Below are positions 57,610-64,000 of a stretch of 64,000 nucleotides of DNA, in pieces (position 1 is the stretch's first letter; the number at the start of each line of letters is the position of its first letter). The notes below the pieces were generated by a model. It saw nothing but the letters and a program-made list of their open reading frames with translations. It was not told the origin of the DNA and did not search any database. The position numbers and the translations under genes are program-made. This DNA comes from an uncultured Flavobacteriales bacterium (GTDB taxonomy: Bacteria; Bacteroidota; Bacteroidia; Flavobacteriales_G; Salibacteraceae), in contig CALSRJ010000002.1 of the NCBI GenBank assembly GCA_943788725.1, positions 186,001 to 250,000 on the forward strand. The letters are read 5' to 3'.

Positions 57610-58344
57610 ATGGACTTGATGATTTATGGCCTGCAGCGTTCGGGAACGAACTACACGGAAGCGCTCATCCTTGAGAACTTCAAGCACACTTCTTTCTGGA
57701 ATGAGCACTACCCAAAAAGCCTCCCTACCCACAAGCATTTCCGACTGTACGAGCAGAAGCACCTGGTGCCTAGCCTGTATTATCTCAATGAATTTTACTA
57801 CCCCACTTTTGAGTCTTTTGATGCGCACACGAGTGAGCTGACAAAGAAGAAGAACCTGAAGTACGTGGTAGTGGTAAAGGATCCGTATGGATGGTATTTG
57901 AGCTATTTGCGCTACGCCCATCGAACCACAGAAATCAACTTTTTAAAGAAGGACGCCAACGGACAATTCATTTTGGAGTGGAACCTCTTTTACGGGAAAT
58001 GGCTGCAATTTCAAGAAGAGGCTCCAGACCGTGTCCACATCATCCGCTACAAAGATCTACTCAAGGATTTAGGTCCTTCATTGGAAGCGATTGAAGCAAA
58101 GTTTGGCTTGACACGAAAAGCCAAAGAATGGCACAATCCTAAGGCGGTAGGTATGAGCAAGAAATTCAATTTCAAGCGCAAGAAGTACTACACAGAAGGA
58201 TCCTATTTGGAAGAATTCGACCCTAAGCACTTCCGCGTTATTTCTGAAATGATCGACCCCGTAGTTTGCGAAAAATTGCAGTTCGAGCACATTAAAAGCG
58301 AAACCACCTTCCACGTTCAGAACAATTACCAACCCAAAACATGA
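57610..58344 (+). CDS. Sulfotransferase-like P-loop protein
   Basis: A protein of 244 residues. The N-terminal [16 protein letters not shown] near 5-20 has the P-loop of the PAPS-dependent sulfotransferase fold, and [17 protein letters not shown] near 88-104 matches the second PAPS-binding segment. No signal peptide or membrane helix is visible. The acceptor is unknown; sulfation of a small molecule or glycan is only a guess. It overlaps the next gene by four bases (ATGA), so the Fe-S/CDGSH gene may be coupled to it. Confidence 0.75.
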   Translation: MDLMIYGLQRSGTNYTEALILENFKHTSFWNEHYPKSLPTHKHFRLYEQKHLVPSLYYLNEFYYPTFESFDAHTSELTKKKNLKYVVVVKDPYGWYLSYLRYAHRTTEINFLKKDANGQFILEWNLFYGKWLQFQEEAPDRVHIIRYKDLLKDLGPSLEAIEAKFGLTRKAKEWHNPKAVGMSKKFNFKRKKYYTEGSYLEEFDPKHFRVISEMIDPVVCEKLQFEHIKSETTFHVQNNYQPKT

Positions 58345-58774
58345 GCGCAAACGTCGTGAAGGAGTATACCAACGGTGAGATTACCGTTGTTTGGAAACCC
58401 AATACCTGCATCCATTCAGAAAAATGTTGGAGAGGACTGGGAACGGTATTCAATCCGAAAGGCAAACCATGGATCAATGTGGAGGGCGCTTCTACCGATG
58501 AGATCATTGCTCAAGTTGAAAATGTCCATCCGGAGCATTGAGCTGGTACCGCAATAGCGAAGGAAAACCCAGTCAAGAAGCAATTTCGGCGAACACACAA
58601 GTGGAGGTCACGGACAACGGACCGTTGTTAGTGCATGGCACGATTGAACTGCAACATCCTAACGGAGCCAGAGAACATCGAGAGAAGACTACAGCCTTGT
58701 GCCGCTGTGGGATGTCGGGCAGCAAACCTTATTGCGACGGCTCTCACAGAAGAAACAACTGGACTGCCGACTAG
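58341..58774 (+). pseudogene. Fer4_19 plus CDGSH iron-sulfur protein, broken by a one-base frameshift
   Basis: The first frame from 58341 gives a Fer4_19-type (DUF1271) domain ([29 protein letters not shown]) and then stops at 58539-58541 after QVENVHPEH. In the next frame from 58523 the sequence reads [14 protein letters not shown], exactly the expected continuation after QVEN, and leads into a CDGSH-type [2Fe-2S] domain (CRCGMSGSKPYCDGSHRR). One missing base near 58521-58523 thus breaks an otherwise intact protein of about 144 residues. It may be a mutation, a sequencing error, or, least likely, recoding. Confidence 0.85.
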
Positions 58775-58805
58775 CTCGCTGCATTGAAGAACCCCGATCT
58801 ATTCG

Positions 58806-59690
58806 CTACTTCACCTTTTCCATCTGCTGCTGCTTATCCATATCGGTTGGCATTTTTAATCCCTCCCTTGTGCGCACAGGGGTGCAGTCCATGGTGTTGG
58901 CATTTCTGATGAAGAAAAAGCGCAAGCTGAAAATCAGCGGACGATAGCGACTTGCAAAAAAGCCATAGGTGGACCGTCCATTCTCCCAAGGCCAGCCATT
59001 CAGGATCGGCGTTTCAATGGATGGGATCAACAACCAATTGCCACGCATCTTGATGCCAAAACCCAACTTGTAGTGCAATTGTGCGGCTATTTTACCCGGA
59101 TTCTCATACCCAACTGGAGAGAGCGACGTACCCCCTTGGTTCGCTAAAAATGCATAGCCGGCGTTTGCACCGATCGAGTTTTGAATGAAGTTATACTTGC
59201 TGATGCGCCACACGTGATTGAAATTCACGAAAGCCTGGGCGTAATGAAACCCAAACTTACCTTGCGTTTGCTCAAGCGGTGAAAGTTCGGCCTCCGCAGG
59301 AATGGAGACGTATTGACCATTTGCGCGTTCATTCCCCCGTAATCCAGTATAAGAGATTCCATAATCCATGTACTTGAAGAAGTACCAGTATTCCAGCATT
59401 TGATATCGCCCTACCTCGCCGTAAAGACCAGGCTTCCCTATACCGCGGGCCCTAGCGTCAAACTTGGAAACGTCAGTCTCATCAAAGGTTCGAGATTGAT
59501 AAATGAAAGGGGTCAACATATACGTCGCACCCGGAGCAAACAGCCATCCGCTTTTTTTGTGCTGCGGCGTTTTTGGCAGCACCTCATTGTAATGCTTCTG
59601 AAAAGAAACAGGCTTTTGCTTGCCCTTGTATTGTGCCGTTGCACCACCAACCAGAAGCGAGCATAAGAAGAGGAGAAGTATCGAACGCAT
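58806..59690 (-). CDS. Exported protein of unknown function, probably outer-membrane barrel
   Basis: I do not recognise the family. The protein has 294 residues with a signal peptide (ILLLFLCSLLVGGATAQ), many aromatic alternating strands (YWYFFKYMDYGISYTGL, GIKMRGNWLLIPSIETP) suggestive of a beta-barrel, and a hydrophilic Lys/Gln-rich C-terminal tail (DMDKQQQMEKVK). A barrel would normally end in an aromatic residue, so the tail is odd. It is transcribed away from the TetR gene, and the promoter is nearly on the start codon. Confidence 0.72.
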   Translation of the reverse strand: MRSILLLFLCSLLVGGATAQYKGKQKPVSFQKHYNEVLPKTPQHKKSGWLFAPGATYMLTPFIYQSRTFDETDVSKFDARARGIGKPGLYGEVGRYQMLEYWYFFKYMDYGISYTGLRGNERANGQYVSIPAEAELSPLEQTQGKFGFHYAQAFVNFNHVWRISKYNFIQNSIGANAGYAFLANQGGTSLSPVGYENPGKIAAQLHYKLGFGIKMRGNWLLIPSIETPILNGWPWENGRSTYGFFASRYRPLIFSLRFFFIRNANTMDCTPVRTREGLKMPTDMDKQQQMEKVK

Positions 59691-59694
59691 ACAT

Positions 59695-59702
59695 CAAAAC
59701 TA
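59695..59702 (-). promoter_or_regulatory. -7 promoter element (TAGTTTTG) of the barrel-like gene
   Basis: Exact TAnnTTTG match on the minus strand ending only four bases before the ATG at 59690; predicts a leaderless transcript. No -33 TTG at the usual spacing. Confidence 0.42.
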
Positions 59703-59816
59703 CGTTCGTTCGAAGCACACGGTTGCGTCACCGATGGATTTTATCAACTTGCACCCCTCTATTTGTACAAAAGAGAAAAATATGGCACCGATGTATTCCT
59801 CGCTCAATTATCTTTT

Positions 59817-59840
59817 TACATTTGTAAGTGATTACTCACT
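59817..59840 (+). promoter_or_regulatory. Promoter (TACATTTG) and overlapping operator of the tetR gene
   Basis: The -7 element TACATTTG (59817-59824) is followed two bases later by the inverted repeat AGTGA-TTAC-TCACT (59827-59840), which would sit on the transcription start. The GTG start of tetR comes three bases later. A near-identical 14-mer lies upstream of the neighbouring SDR gene. This is the layout expected of an autorepressed TetR gene. Confidence 0.65.
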
Positions 59841-59843
59841 ATT

Positions 59844-60365
59844 GTGACGGAAAAACAAGAAAATATTCTCAAATCAGCGCTAAAGCTTTTCGCTCAAGAA
59901 GGATACGCATCCACTTCGACGAGCAGAGTAGCTAAGTCGGCCGGCGTTTCTGAAGGATTGATTTTTCGTCACTTTAAGAACAAGGAAGGCCTGCTGGAGG
60001 CGGTTCTGCAAATGAGTATGGAAGCAGCAAAAATGCACATGGCCGACATCGTCATGACCACTGATCCGAAGGAATTGATAGGTAAGATCTTAGAACTCCC
60101 TTTCAAGATTAAAGAAGAGGAATACGAGATGTGGCAACTAACGTACGCGCTCAAATGGCAAACCGACAGTTATGATACCAGCAGCCAAGAACCGCTAAAA
60201 CTCGCCCTTCGGAATGCATTTGAAAAACTGGGTTATCAAAACCCTGCAGCCGAAGCAGAATTGATTTACATGTTCATAGACGGAGCAGCCACTTCGATTC
60301 TTCTGCATCCGCCTGAACACAAATCCGAAATATTAAACGCACTCAAAGCCAAATACCAGCTTTAA
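59844..60365 (+). CDS. TetR/AcrR-family transcriptional regulator
   Basis: A protein of 173 residues. The N-terminal helix-turn-helix reads ALKLFAQEGYASTSTSRVAKSAGVSEGLIFRHFKNKEGLLEAVL (about 11-54), the classic TetR domain. The C-terminal part is an alpha-helical ligand domain with no recognisable signature. The start codon is GTG; no in-frame ATG is available before the DNA-binding domain. A pseudo-palindromic operator sits at its own promoter and a second copy precedes the next gene, so autoregulation and repression of the SDR gene are likely. Confidence 0.93.
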   Translation: MTEKQENILKSALKLFAQEGYASTSTSRVAKSAGVSEGLIFRHFKNKEGLLEAVLQMSMEAAKMHMADIVMTTDPKELIGKILELPFKIKEEEYEMWQLTYALKWQTDSYDTSSQEPLKLALRNAFEKLGYQNPAAEAELIYMFIDGAATSILLHPPEHKSEILNALKAKYQL

Positions 60366-60385
60366 AAAATTTCACTCCATTAGTG

Positions 60386-60399
60386 AGTGATTAATTACT
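60386..60399 (+). promoter_or_regulatory. Second copy of the TetR-type operator, upstream of the SDR gene
   Basis: AGTGATTAATTACT matches the operator at 59827-59840 in 12 of 14 positions and ends four bases before the ATG at 60404. The copies share spacing to their start codons (three and four bases). No own -7 element is visible between tetR and the SDR gene, so both may be on one transcript. Confidence 0.6.
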
Positions 60400-60403
60400 T
60401 ATT

Positions 60404-61459
60404 ATGACCATAACAGACAAAACAAAACCGGTATTAGTCACGGGAGCCACAGGATACGTAGCTGCTTGGATCGTCAAAGGCCTTTTGGAAGAAGGAATCA
60501 CCGTAAATGCGGCGGTCCGAAATCCCCACGACAAGAAAAAGCTGGCACACCTCAACAAGCTGGCCGAAACGCTACCTGGAAACATCCACTACTTCAAATC
60601 GGACCTATTAGAGGAAGGCTCCTACGCAGCGGCGATGGAAGGATGCGCGGTAGTATTCCATACGGCCTCTCCATTCACCTCTCGTTTCAAGGACGCACAA
60701 AAAGAACTGATCGACCCAGCTGTGAAAGGAACGGCTAACGTGTTGGAGCAGGCGAACAAAACGTCATCTGTGAAGCGGGTGGTAGTTACCAGCAGTTGCG
60801 CTGCCATCTACAACGATGCCATCGACACGGTCAATGCTCCGGGCAAGAAATTAACTGAAGCCATGTGGAACGAGACGGCTTCTTTAACGTATCAACCTTA
60901 CTCCTATTCCAAGACCCTGGCAGAAAAAAAGGCTTGGGAGATCAGTGAGCAACAGGATCGATGGGACCTGGTCACCATCAATCCAAGCTTTGTGCTCGGA
61001 CCAGCCTTGAACGCCGCATCAGTCACATCTGAGAGCTATCACATTTTGAAACAATTGGGTAATGGCACCCTCAAAGCCGGAGCGCCAATGCTCGGGATAG
61101 GCGTAGTCGATGTGCGAGATGTAGCCGAAGCACACCTACGAGCGGGATTCACCCCTGAAGCCAAGGGGCGTTACATTACCTCAGCCCACAACAGCAACAT
61201 CCTGGAGCTTGCCAATACCCTGCAGGCCAAGTATGGAGCATACCCGCTTCCCAAGCGTGCACTCCCAAAGTGGTTACTCATGCTTGTGGGACCAATGGTG
61301 AACAAAGCCTTTAGCAGAAGATTCATTCGCGACAACGTCAATATTCCGTGGAACGCAGATAATTCTAAGATCATAAAGGCCTTAGGAATGAAATTTAAAC
61401 CGCTCAAAGAGACAATGGAAGACTCTTTCCAAGTCTTGATAGACCACAAGTTGATTTGA
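60404..61459 (+). CDS. NAD(P)-dependent epimerase/dehydratase-type reductase (extended SDR)
   Basis: An extended SDR of 351 residues. Seen: the cofactor loop VTGATGYVAAWIVKGLLEEG near 11-30, VVFHTASPF near 84, VVVTSSCAAIYN near 125, and the catalytic YSYSK near 167-171. The overall pattern (AAVRNPHDKKK, INPSFVLGPAL, DVRDVAEAHL) is that of dihydroflavonol/cinnamoyl-CoA reductase-like and aldehyde reductases, so reduction of a carbonyl compound is likely. The gene lies 38 bases after the TetR gene and behind the shared operator; ligand and substrate of the pair could be the same. Confidence 0.9.
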   Translation: MTITDKTKPVLVTGATGYVAAWIVKGLLEEGITVNAAVRNPHDKKKLAHLNKLAETLPGNIHYFKSDLLEEGSYAAAMEGCAVVFHTASPFTSRFKDAQKELIDPAVKGTANVLEQANKTSSVKRVVVTSSCAAIYNDAIDTVNAPGKKLTEAMWNETASLTYQPYSYSKTLAEKKAWEISEQQDRWDLVTINPSFVLGPALNAASVTSESYHILKQLGNGTLKAGAPMLGIGVVDVRDVAEAHLRAGFTPEAKGRYITSAHNSNILELANTLQAKYGAYPLPKRALPKWLLMLVGPMVNKAFSRRFIRDNVNIPWNADNSKIIKALGMKFKPLKETMEDSFQVLIDHKLI

Positions 61460-61489
61460 CGCTATCGCCCCTTAAGCCCCTACCCAGCA

Positions 61490-62524
61490 ATGGCTATGAC
61501 CAAACAATTCCGAGGAAAACTTACCAAGGCGCTCGCAGAGCGTTACGCCAATTCCGCTCAATGGAAGCAAGGGAAATTCTACAACGCGGAGGCAACAAGC
61601 ATGGACATTTCCTTCCAATCTATGCCGAAGTTGCTGTTCGAGCAATTCTTCAAGACCAAGGGGAGAAATCCGCCTGCACCATTGCCTGTGGAAGCATTTG
61701 ACTCGGCATCCTTTTTAGCCCCGCGCGCAACACCTAAATTCATATGGTACGGTCATTCCGCCGTATTGATGCGCTGGAAGGATAAAACCATCTTCATCGA
61801 TCCCATGATGGGTCCAAATGCGTCGCCTATTGCGCCTTTCAAAACGAAACGCTTTTCAGAGTCTACCCTAGATTTAATCGACGATCTACCTCCCATCGAC
61901 CTTGTATTGATGACCCATGATCACTATGACCACTTGGACCTAGAAAGCATCCGAAGATTACGCGCAAAGACCGACAAGTGGTACGTAGCACTGGGCGTTG
62001 GAAGGCACCTCGAAGCTTGGGGAATCGATGGTGATCAGATTACGGAGTTTGACTGGTGGGACACTGCAACACTGTACGGCTTGGAATTTCACTTCACCCC
62101 ATCTCGTCACTTTTCAGGCAGAGGATTGACAGATAGAGCCACATCATTGTGGGGAGGCTGGGTAGTACGGTCTGATGACTATAACCTCTACTGGAGCGGC
62201 GACGGCGGTTATGGAGACCACTTCAAGGCCGTCGGTGAAAAATTCGGCCCCTTTGACATTGGGTTTATGGAATGCGGACAGTACAACGAACAATGGCATC
62301 AAATCCATATGTACCCAGAAGAAGCTGTTCAAGCTGCTCTAGATGCTAAGGTGCAAGTTGCCGTGCCCGTGCATTGGGGAGGTTTCGCACTTTCTCTGCA
62401 CACCTGGAAGGATCCTGCGGAGCGCTTCAGCGCAGCCGCACAAAAACGGTCTCTGTCCATCCAAACCCCTTCATTGGGATCCCTGTTTTCAGCCAAAGAT
62501 CAAACAAGCGATTGGTGGACCTGA
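61490..62524 (+). CDS. MBL-fold metal-dependent hydrolase (NAPE-PLD/UlaG-like)
   Basis: A metallo-beta-lactamase-fold protein of 344 residues. Seen: FIWYGHSAVLMRWKDKTIFIDPMMG near 84-108, the metal motif THDHYDHLD near 143-151, the HFSGRGLTDR segment near 207, the Asp in SGDGGYGDHF, and the late His in VPVHWGGF near 298. This set matches the family that includes N-acylphosphatidylethanolamine phospholipase D-like and UlaG-like enzymes; the true substrate is unknown. The ATG at 61490 is followed by another Met two codons on. It lies 30 bases after the SDR gene. Confidence 0.9.
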   Translation: MAMTKQFRGKLTKALAERYANSAQWKQGKFYNAEATSMDISFQSMPKLLFEQFFKTKGRNPPAPLPVEAFDSASFLAPRATPKFIWYGHSAVLMRWKDKTIFIDPMMGPNASPIAPFKTKRFSESTLDLIDDLPPIDLVLMTHDHYDHLDLESIRRLRAKTDKWYVALGVGRHLEAWGIDGDQITEFDWWDTATLYGLEFHFTPSRHFSGRGLTDRATSLWGGWVVRSDDYNLYWSGDGGYGDHFKAVGEKFGPFDIGFMECGQYNEQWHQIHMYPEEAVQAALDAKVQVAVPVHWGGFALSLHTWKDPAERFSAAAQKRSLSIQTPSLGSLFSAKDQTSDWWT

Positions 62525-62564
62525 TGTTATCGGCGAGCAAGCGTACTCTAAACAGGCTCTTCAG

Positions 62565-62582
62565 ACGGATCGATCCGTTTTT
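62565..62582 (+). terminator. Probable intrinsic terminator after the MBL hydrolase gene
   Basis: ACGGA-TCGA-TCCGT followed by a run of T (62578-62582). The stem is only five pairs, so it is weaker than the other terminators. It lies 40 bases past the stop and would separate the TetR-SDR-MBL unit from the bestrophin genes. Confidence 0.6.
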
Positions 62583-62651
62583 GCTAGCTCAAGCGCTAGG
62601 ATACACGAATTGACCACGCGATAACTATATTGTAACCATCAATCAAAATCT

Positions 62652-63678
62652 ATGATCGTAAAAAAGAACATCAACCTGTGGGGCATCATCTCCTTCAGTT
62701 GGTTTCACATGATATGGCTTCCCCTGTGGGCCTTAATAATGGCCACCGTCTATCACTATTTTCATTTCGAATGGATGAAGATTCCATGGTTACCGCTTTC
62801 GATCATGGGTACCGCAGTAGCCTTCTACATTGGCTTCAAGAACAACAGCGCCTATGACCGCCTTTGGGAGGCCCGAAAGATTTGGGGCGCCATCGTCAAC
62901 AGCAGTAGAATGTGGGGCACCATCGTAAAGGGATTTGTGGGCAATCAATTCAACGACGCTCCCCAGTCTGAGGCTGAAATCAGTGCAGTGCACAAGCGAT
63001 TGATCTATCGACACATAGCCTGGTTATATGTCTTGCGCGACCAACTGCTCATTCCGACCCAATGGGAGCACCTTCGAGACAGCCATACTGGTTGGGTAAA
63101 GCGCTTCTTTGATTCCAGAAAAAACCGCTTCGGCATTGGAATGCTGGGAGAAGAGGTCACACGAAAGGAACTTAACTTGCTCCTTGAAAAAAAGGAACTC
63201 GAAAAGGTGATCAACTTTCAGAATACCGCCACGCAGCTGATCGACAACCAATCGCAGGAGCTCAAAAAACTCCGTAAAAACCACTTGATCGACGATTTCA
63301 GGCACATGGAATTGCAGCAAGTGTTGAATGACTTTTATACGCATCAAGAAGTTTCCGCTGCCGCGTCAATACGCTTCGATGAGTTTTGTCTTCGTTTCCC
63401 TTTTCATCATCCTGCTGCCGTTCGGAATGATTCCCGCATTCATGGAATTGAGCCCTGAATGGGGGCACTGGGTATCCGTTCCCTTCGTAGCCTTGGTAGG
63501 TTGGGTATACATCATGATGGAGCTGGTTGGCGACTACAGCGAAAATCCATTTGAAGGACTGGGAAATGACATTCCCATGTTGGCGCTTTGCAGAACCATA
63601 GAGATCGATCTGAGGGAAATGCTCGGAGAGACAGACCTACCCCCTGCCATTCAACCTGTCAACGATGTGTTACTATAG
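62652..63678 (+). pseudogene. Bestrophin-like channel protein gene, disrupted by a frameshift
   Basis: The first frame (62652-63458) encodes the N-terminal part of a bestrophin/UPF0187 channel: FYIGFKNNSAYDRLWEARKIWGAIVNSSR near 60-88 and the DNFQ-like helices, up to LNDFYTHQ near residue 233. From there it runs into unrelated sequence. In another frame from about 63340 the sequence continues as RIKKFPLPRQYASMSFVFVSLFIILLPFGM to a normal end at 63678. Homologues have about six more residues between these parts. The lost segment is flanked by copies of CGCATCAA, consistent with a 20-base deletion. A TATATTG promoter-like box lies 19 bases upstream of the ATG. Confidence 0.82.
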
Positions 63679-63758
63679 TCCGCCTTATCTAGGTTTGGTT
63701 AGGGACTCTCAGTGAACGAATGGGAAGCGTTATATTGCCCTTGAAATAGCCAAACAAC

Positions 63759-64000
63759 ATGTACATCGAAAGAAATTATGGGTTTTGGATGACCTTCAAT
63801 TGGTCCAAAAAACCCTTCATTCTCGGCTTTATTTATGCCACAGCGATTTCAGCCGCTTCCTATTTTACCGATTTCTACATAGCCTTACCCTGGCAGCCGA
63901 TGAGTGTGATTGGTATTGCCGTTGCTTTTTACTTGGGCTTCAAGAACAACAGTTCATACGACAGGACTTGGGAGGCCCGGAAAATTTGGGGCAGCATTGT
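63759..64000 (+). CDS. Second bestrophin-like channel protein (cut by window edge)
   Basis: The ATG at 63759 opens an 80-codon frame to the right edge: MYIERNYGFWMTFNW, a membrane helix, then FYLGFKNNSSYDRTWEARKIWGSI. This last segment is almost the same as in the gene just upstream, so the two are tandem paralogues. Bestrophin-like proteins in bacteria form pentameric ion channels, often chloride-conducting. The gene is intact as far as visible. A TATATTG box lies 21 bases upstream of the start, as for the first copy. Confidence 0.9.
   Translation, partial: MYIERNYGFWMTFNWSKKPFILGFIYATAISAASYFTDFYIALPWQPMSVIGIAVAFYLGFKNNSSYDRTWEARKIWGSI

Noticed and set aside
58518-58541. Programmed -1 frameshifting in the Fer4_19-CDGSH gene
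   Set aside because: No X-XXY-YYZ slippery site lies at the joint and no obvious downstream pseudoknot is visible; a one-base loss explains it more simply.

Overview
The window comes from a member of the Bacteroidota, most likely a marine Flavobacteriales of the Cryomorphaceae/Schleiferiaceae type. The evidence is an alternative complex III (actA-F) operon joined to a cytochrome c oxidase, secreted proteins with type IX secretion (T9SS) C-terminal sorting domains, DUF6029/DUF3078/DUF2279/PorT-like envelope proteins, a fused alpha-beta 2-oxoacid dehydrogenase E1, promoters of the Bacteroidota type (TAnnTTTG at -7), and the absence of Shine-Dalgarno sequences. The genus cannot be fixed from the sequence alone.

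Layout. 1-7.8 kb: the 5' part of NADP-malic enzyme, a sirtuin, an envelope cluster (TlpA-like thioredoxin, DUF6029 barrel, Omp28-like lipoprotein, small barrel), then queG-ruvB. 7.9-19.2 kb: one minus-strand respiratory operon actABCDEF-coxB-coxA, closed by a strong terminator; it would carry electrons from menaquinol through ACIII to oxygen. 19.4-24.4 kb: a SPOR protein and the rimP-nusA-infB operon, whose predicted promoter lies upstream of an intrinsic-terminator hairpin in its own leader. 24.5-42.5 kb: mostly housekeeping and envelope genes (MORN-repeat protein, enoyl-CoA hydratase, DUF3078, DUF2461, histidine kinase, AsmA-like, RluB-type pseudouridine synthase with N-terminal repeats, methyltransferase, DUF2279, YraN, GT39, LD-carboxypeptidase, metG, desaturase, DUF5684). 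42.7-49 kb: tRNA-Arg(CCT) with its 3' end duplicated downstream, a small membrane protein, a catalase-peroxidase with a lipoprotein signal, an orphan T9SS sorting domain and an M14 carboxypeptidase. 49-55.3 kb: hisC-like aminotransferase, fused E1, DUF389 protein, cation/proton antiporter.

55.3-64 kb has the most accessory look. A translationally coupled nitroreductase-GNAT-DoxX-pirin operon comes first, followed by a sulfotransferase-like gene and a frameshifted Fe-S/CDGSH gene. After these come an envelope protein, a TetR regulator with an SDR reductase gene behind a shared pseudo-palindromic operator, an MBL-fold hydrolase, and two tandem bestrophin-like channel genes. The first bestrophin gene is broken by what looks like a deletion between short direct repeats.

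No gene-free gap exceeds about 220 bases. I see no IS element, prophage, CRISPR array, rRNA or replication origin. The least ordinary signals are the rimP-nusA-infB leader hairpin, the tRNA 3' duplication, the TetR operator pair, the two gene-disrupting frameshifts, the orphan sorting domain, and a promoter set in which several start codons sit almost on top of the -7 element.
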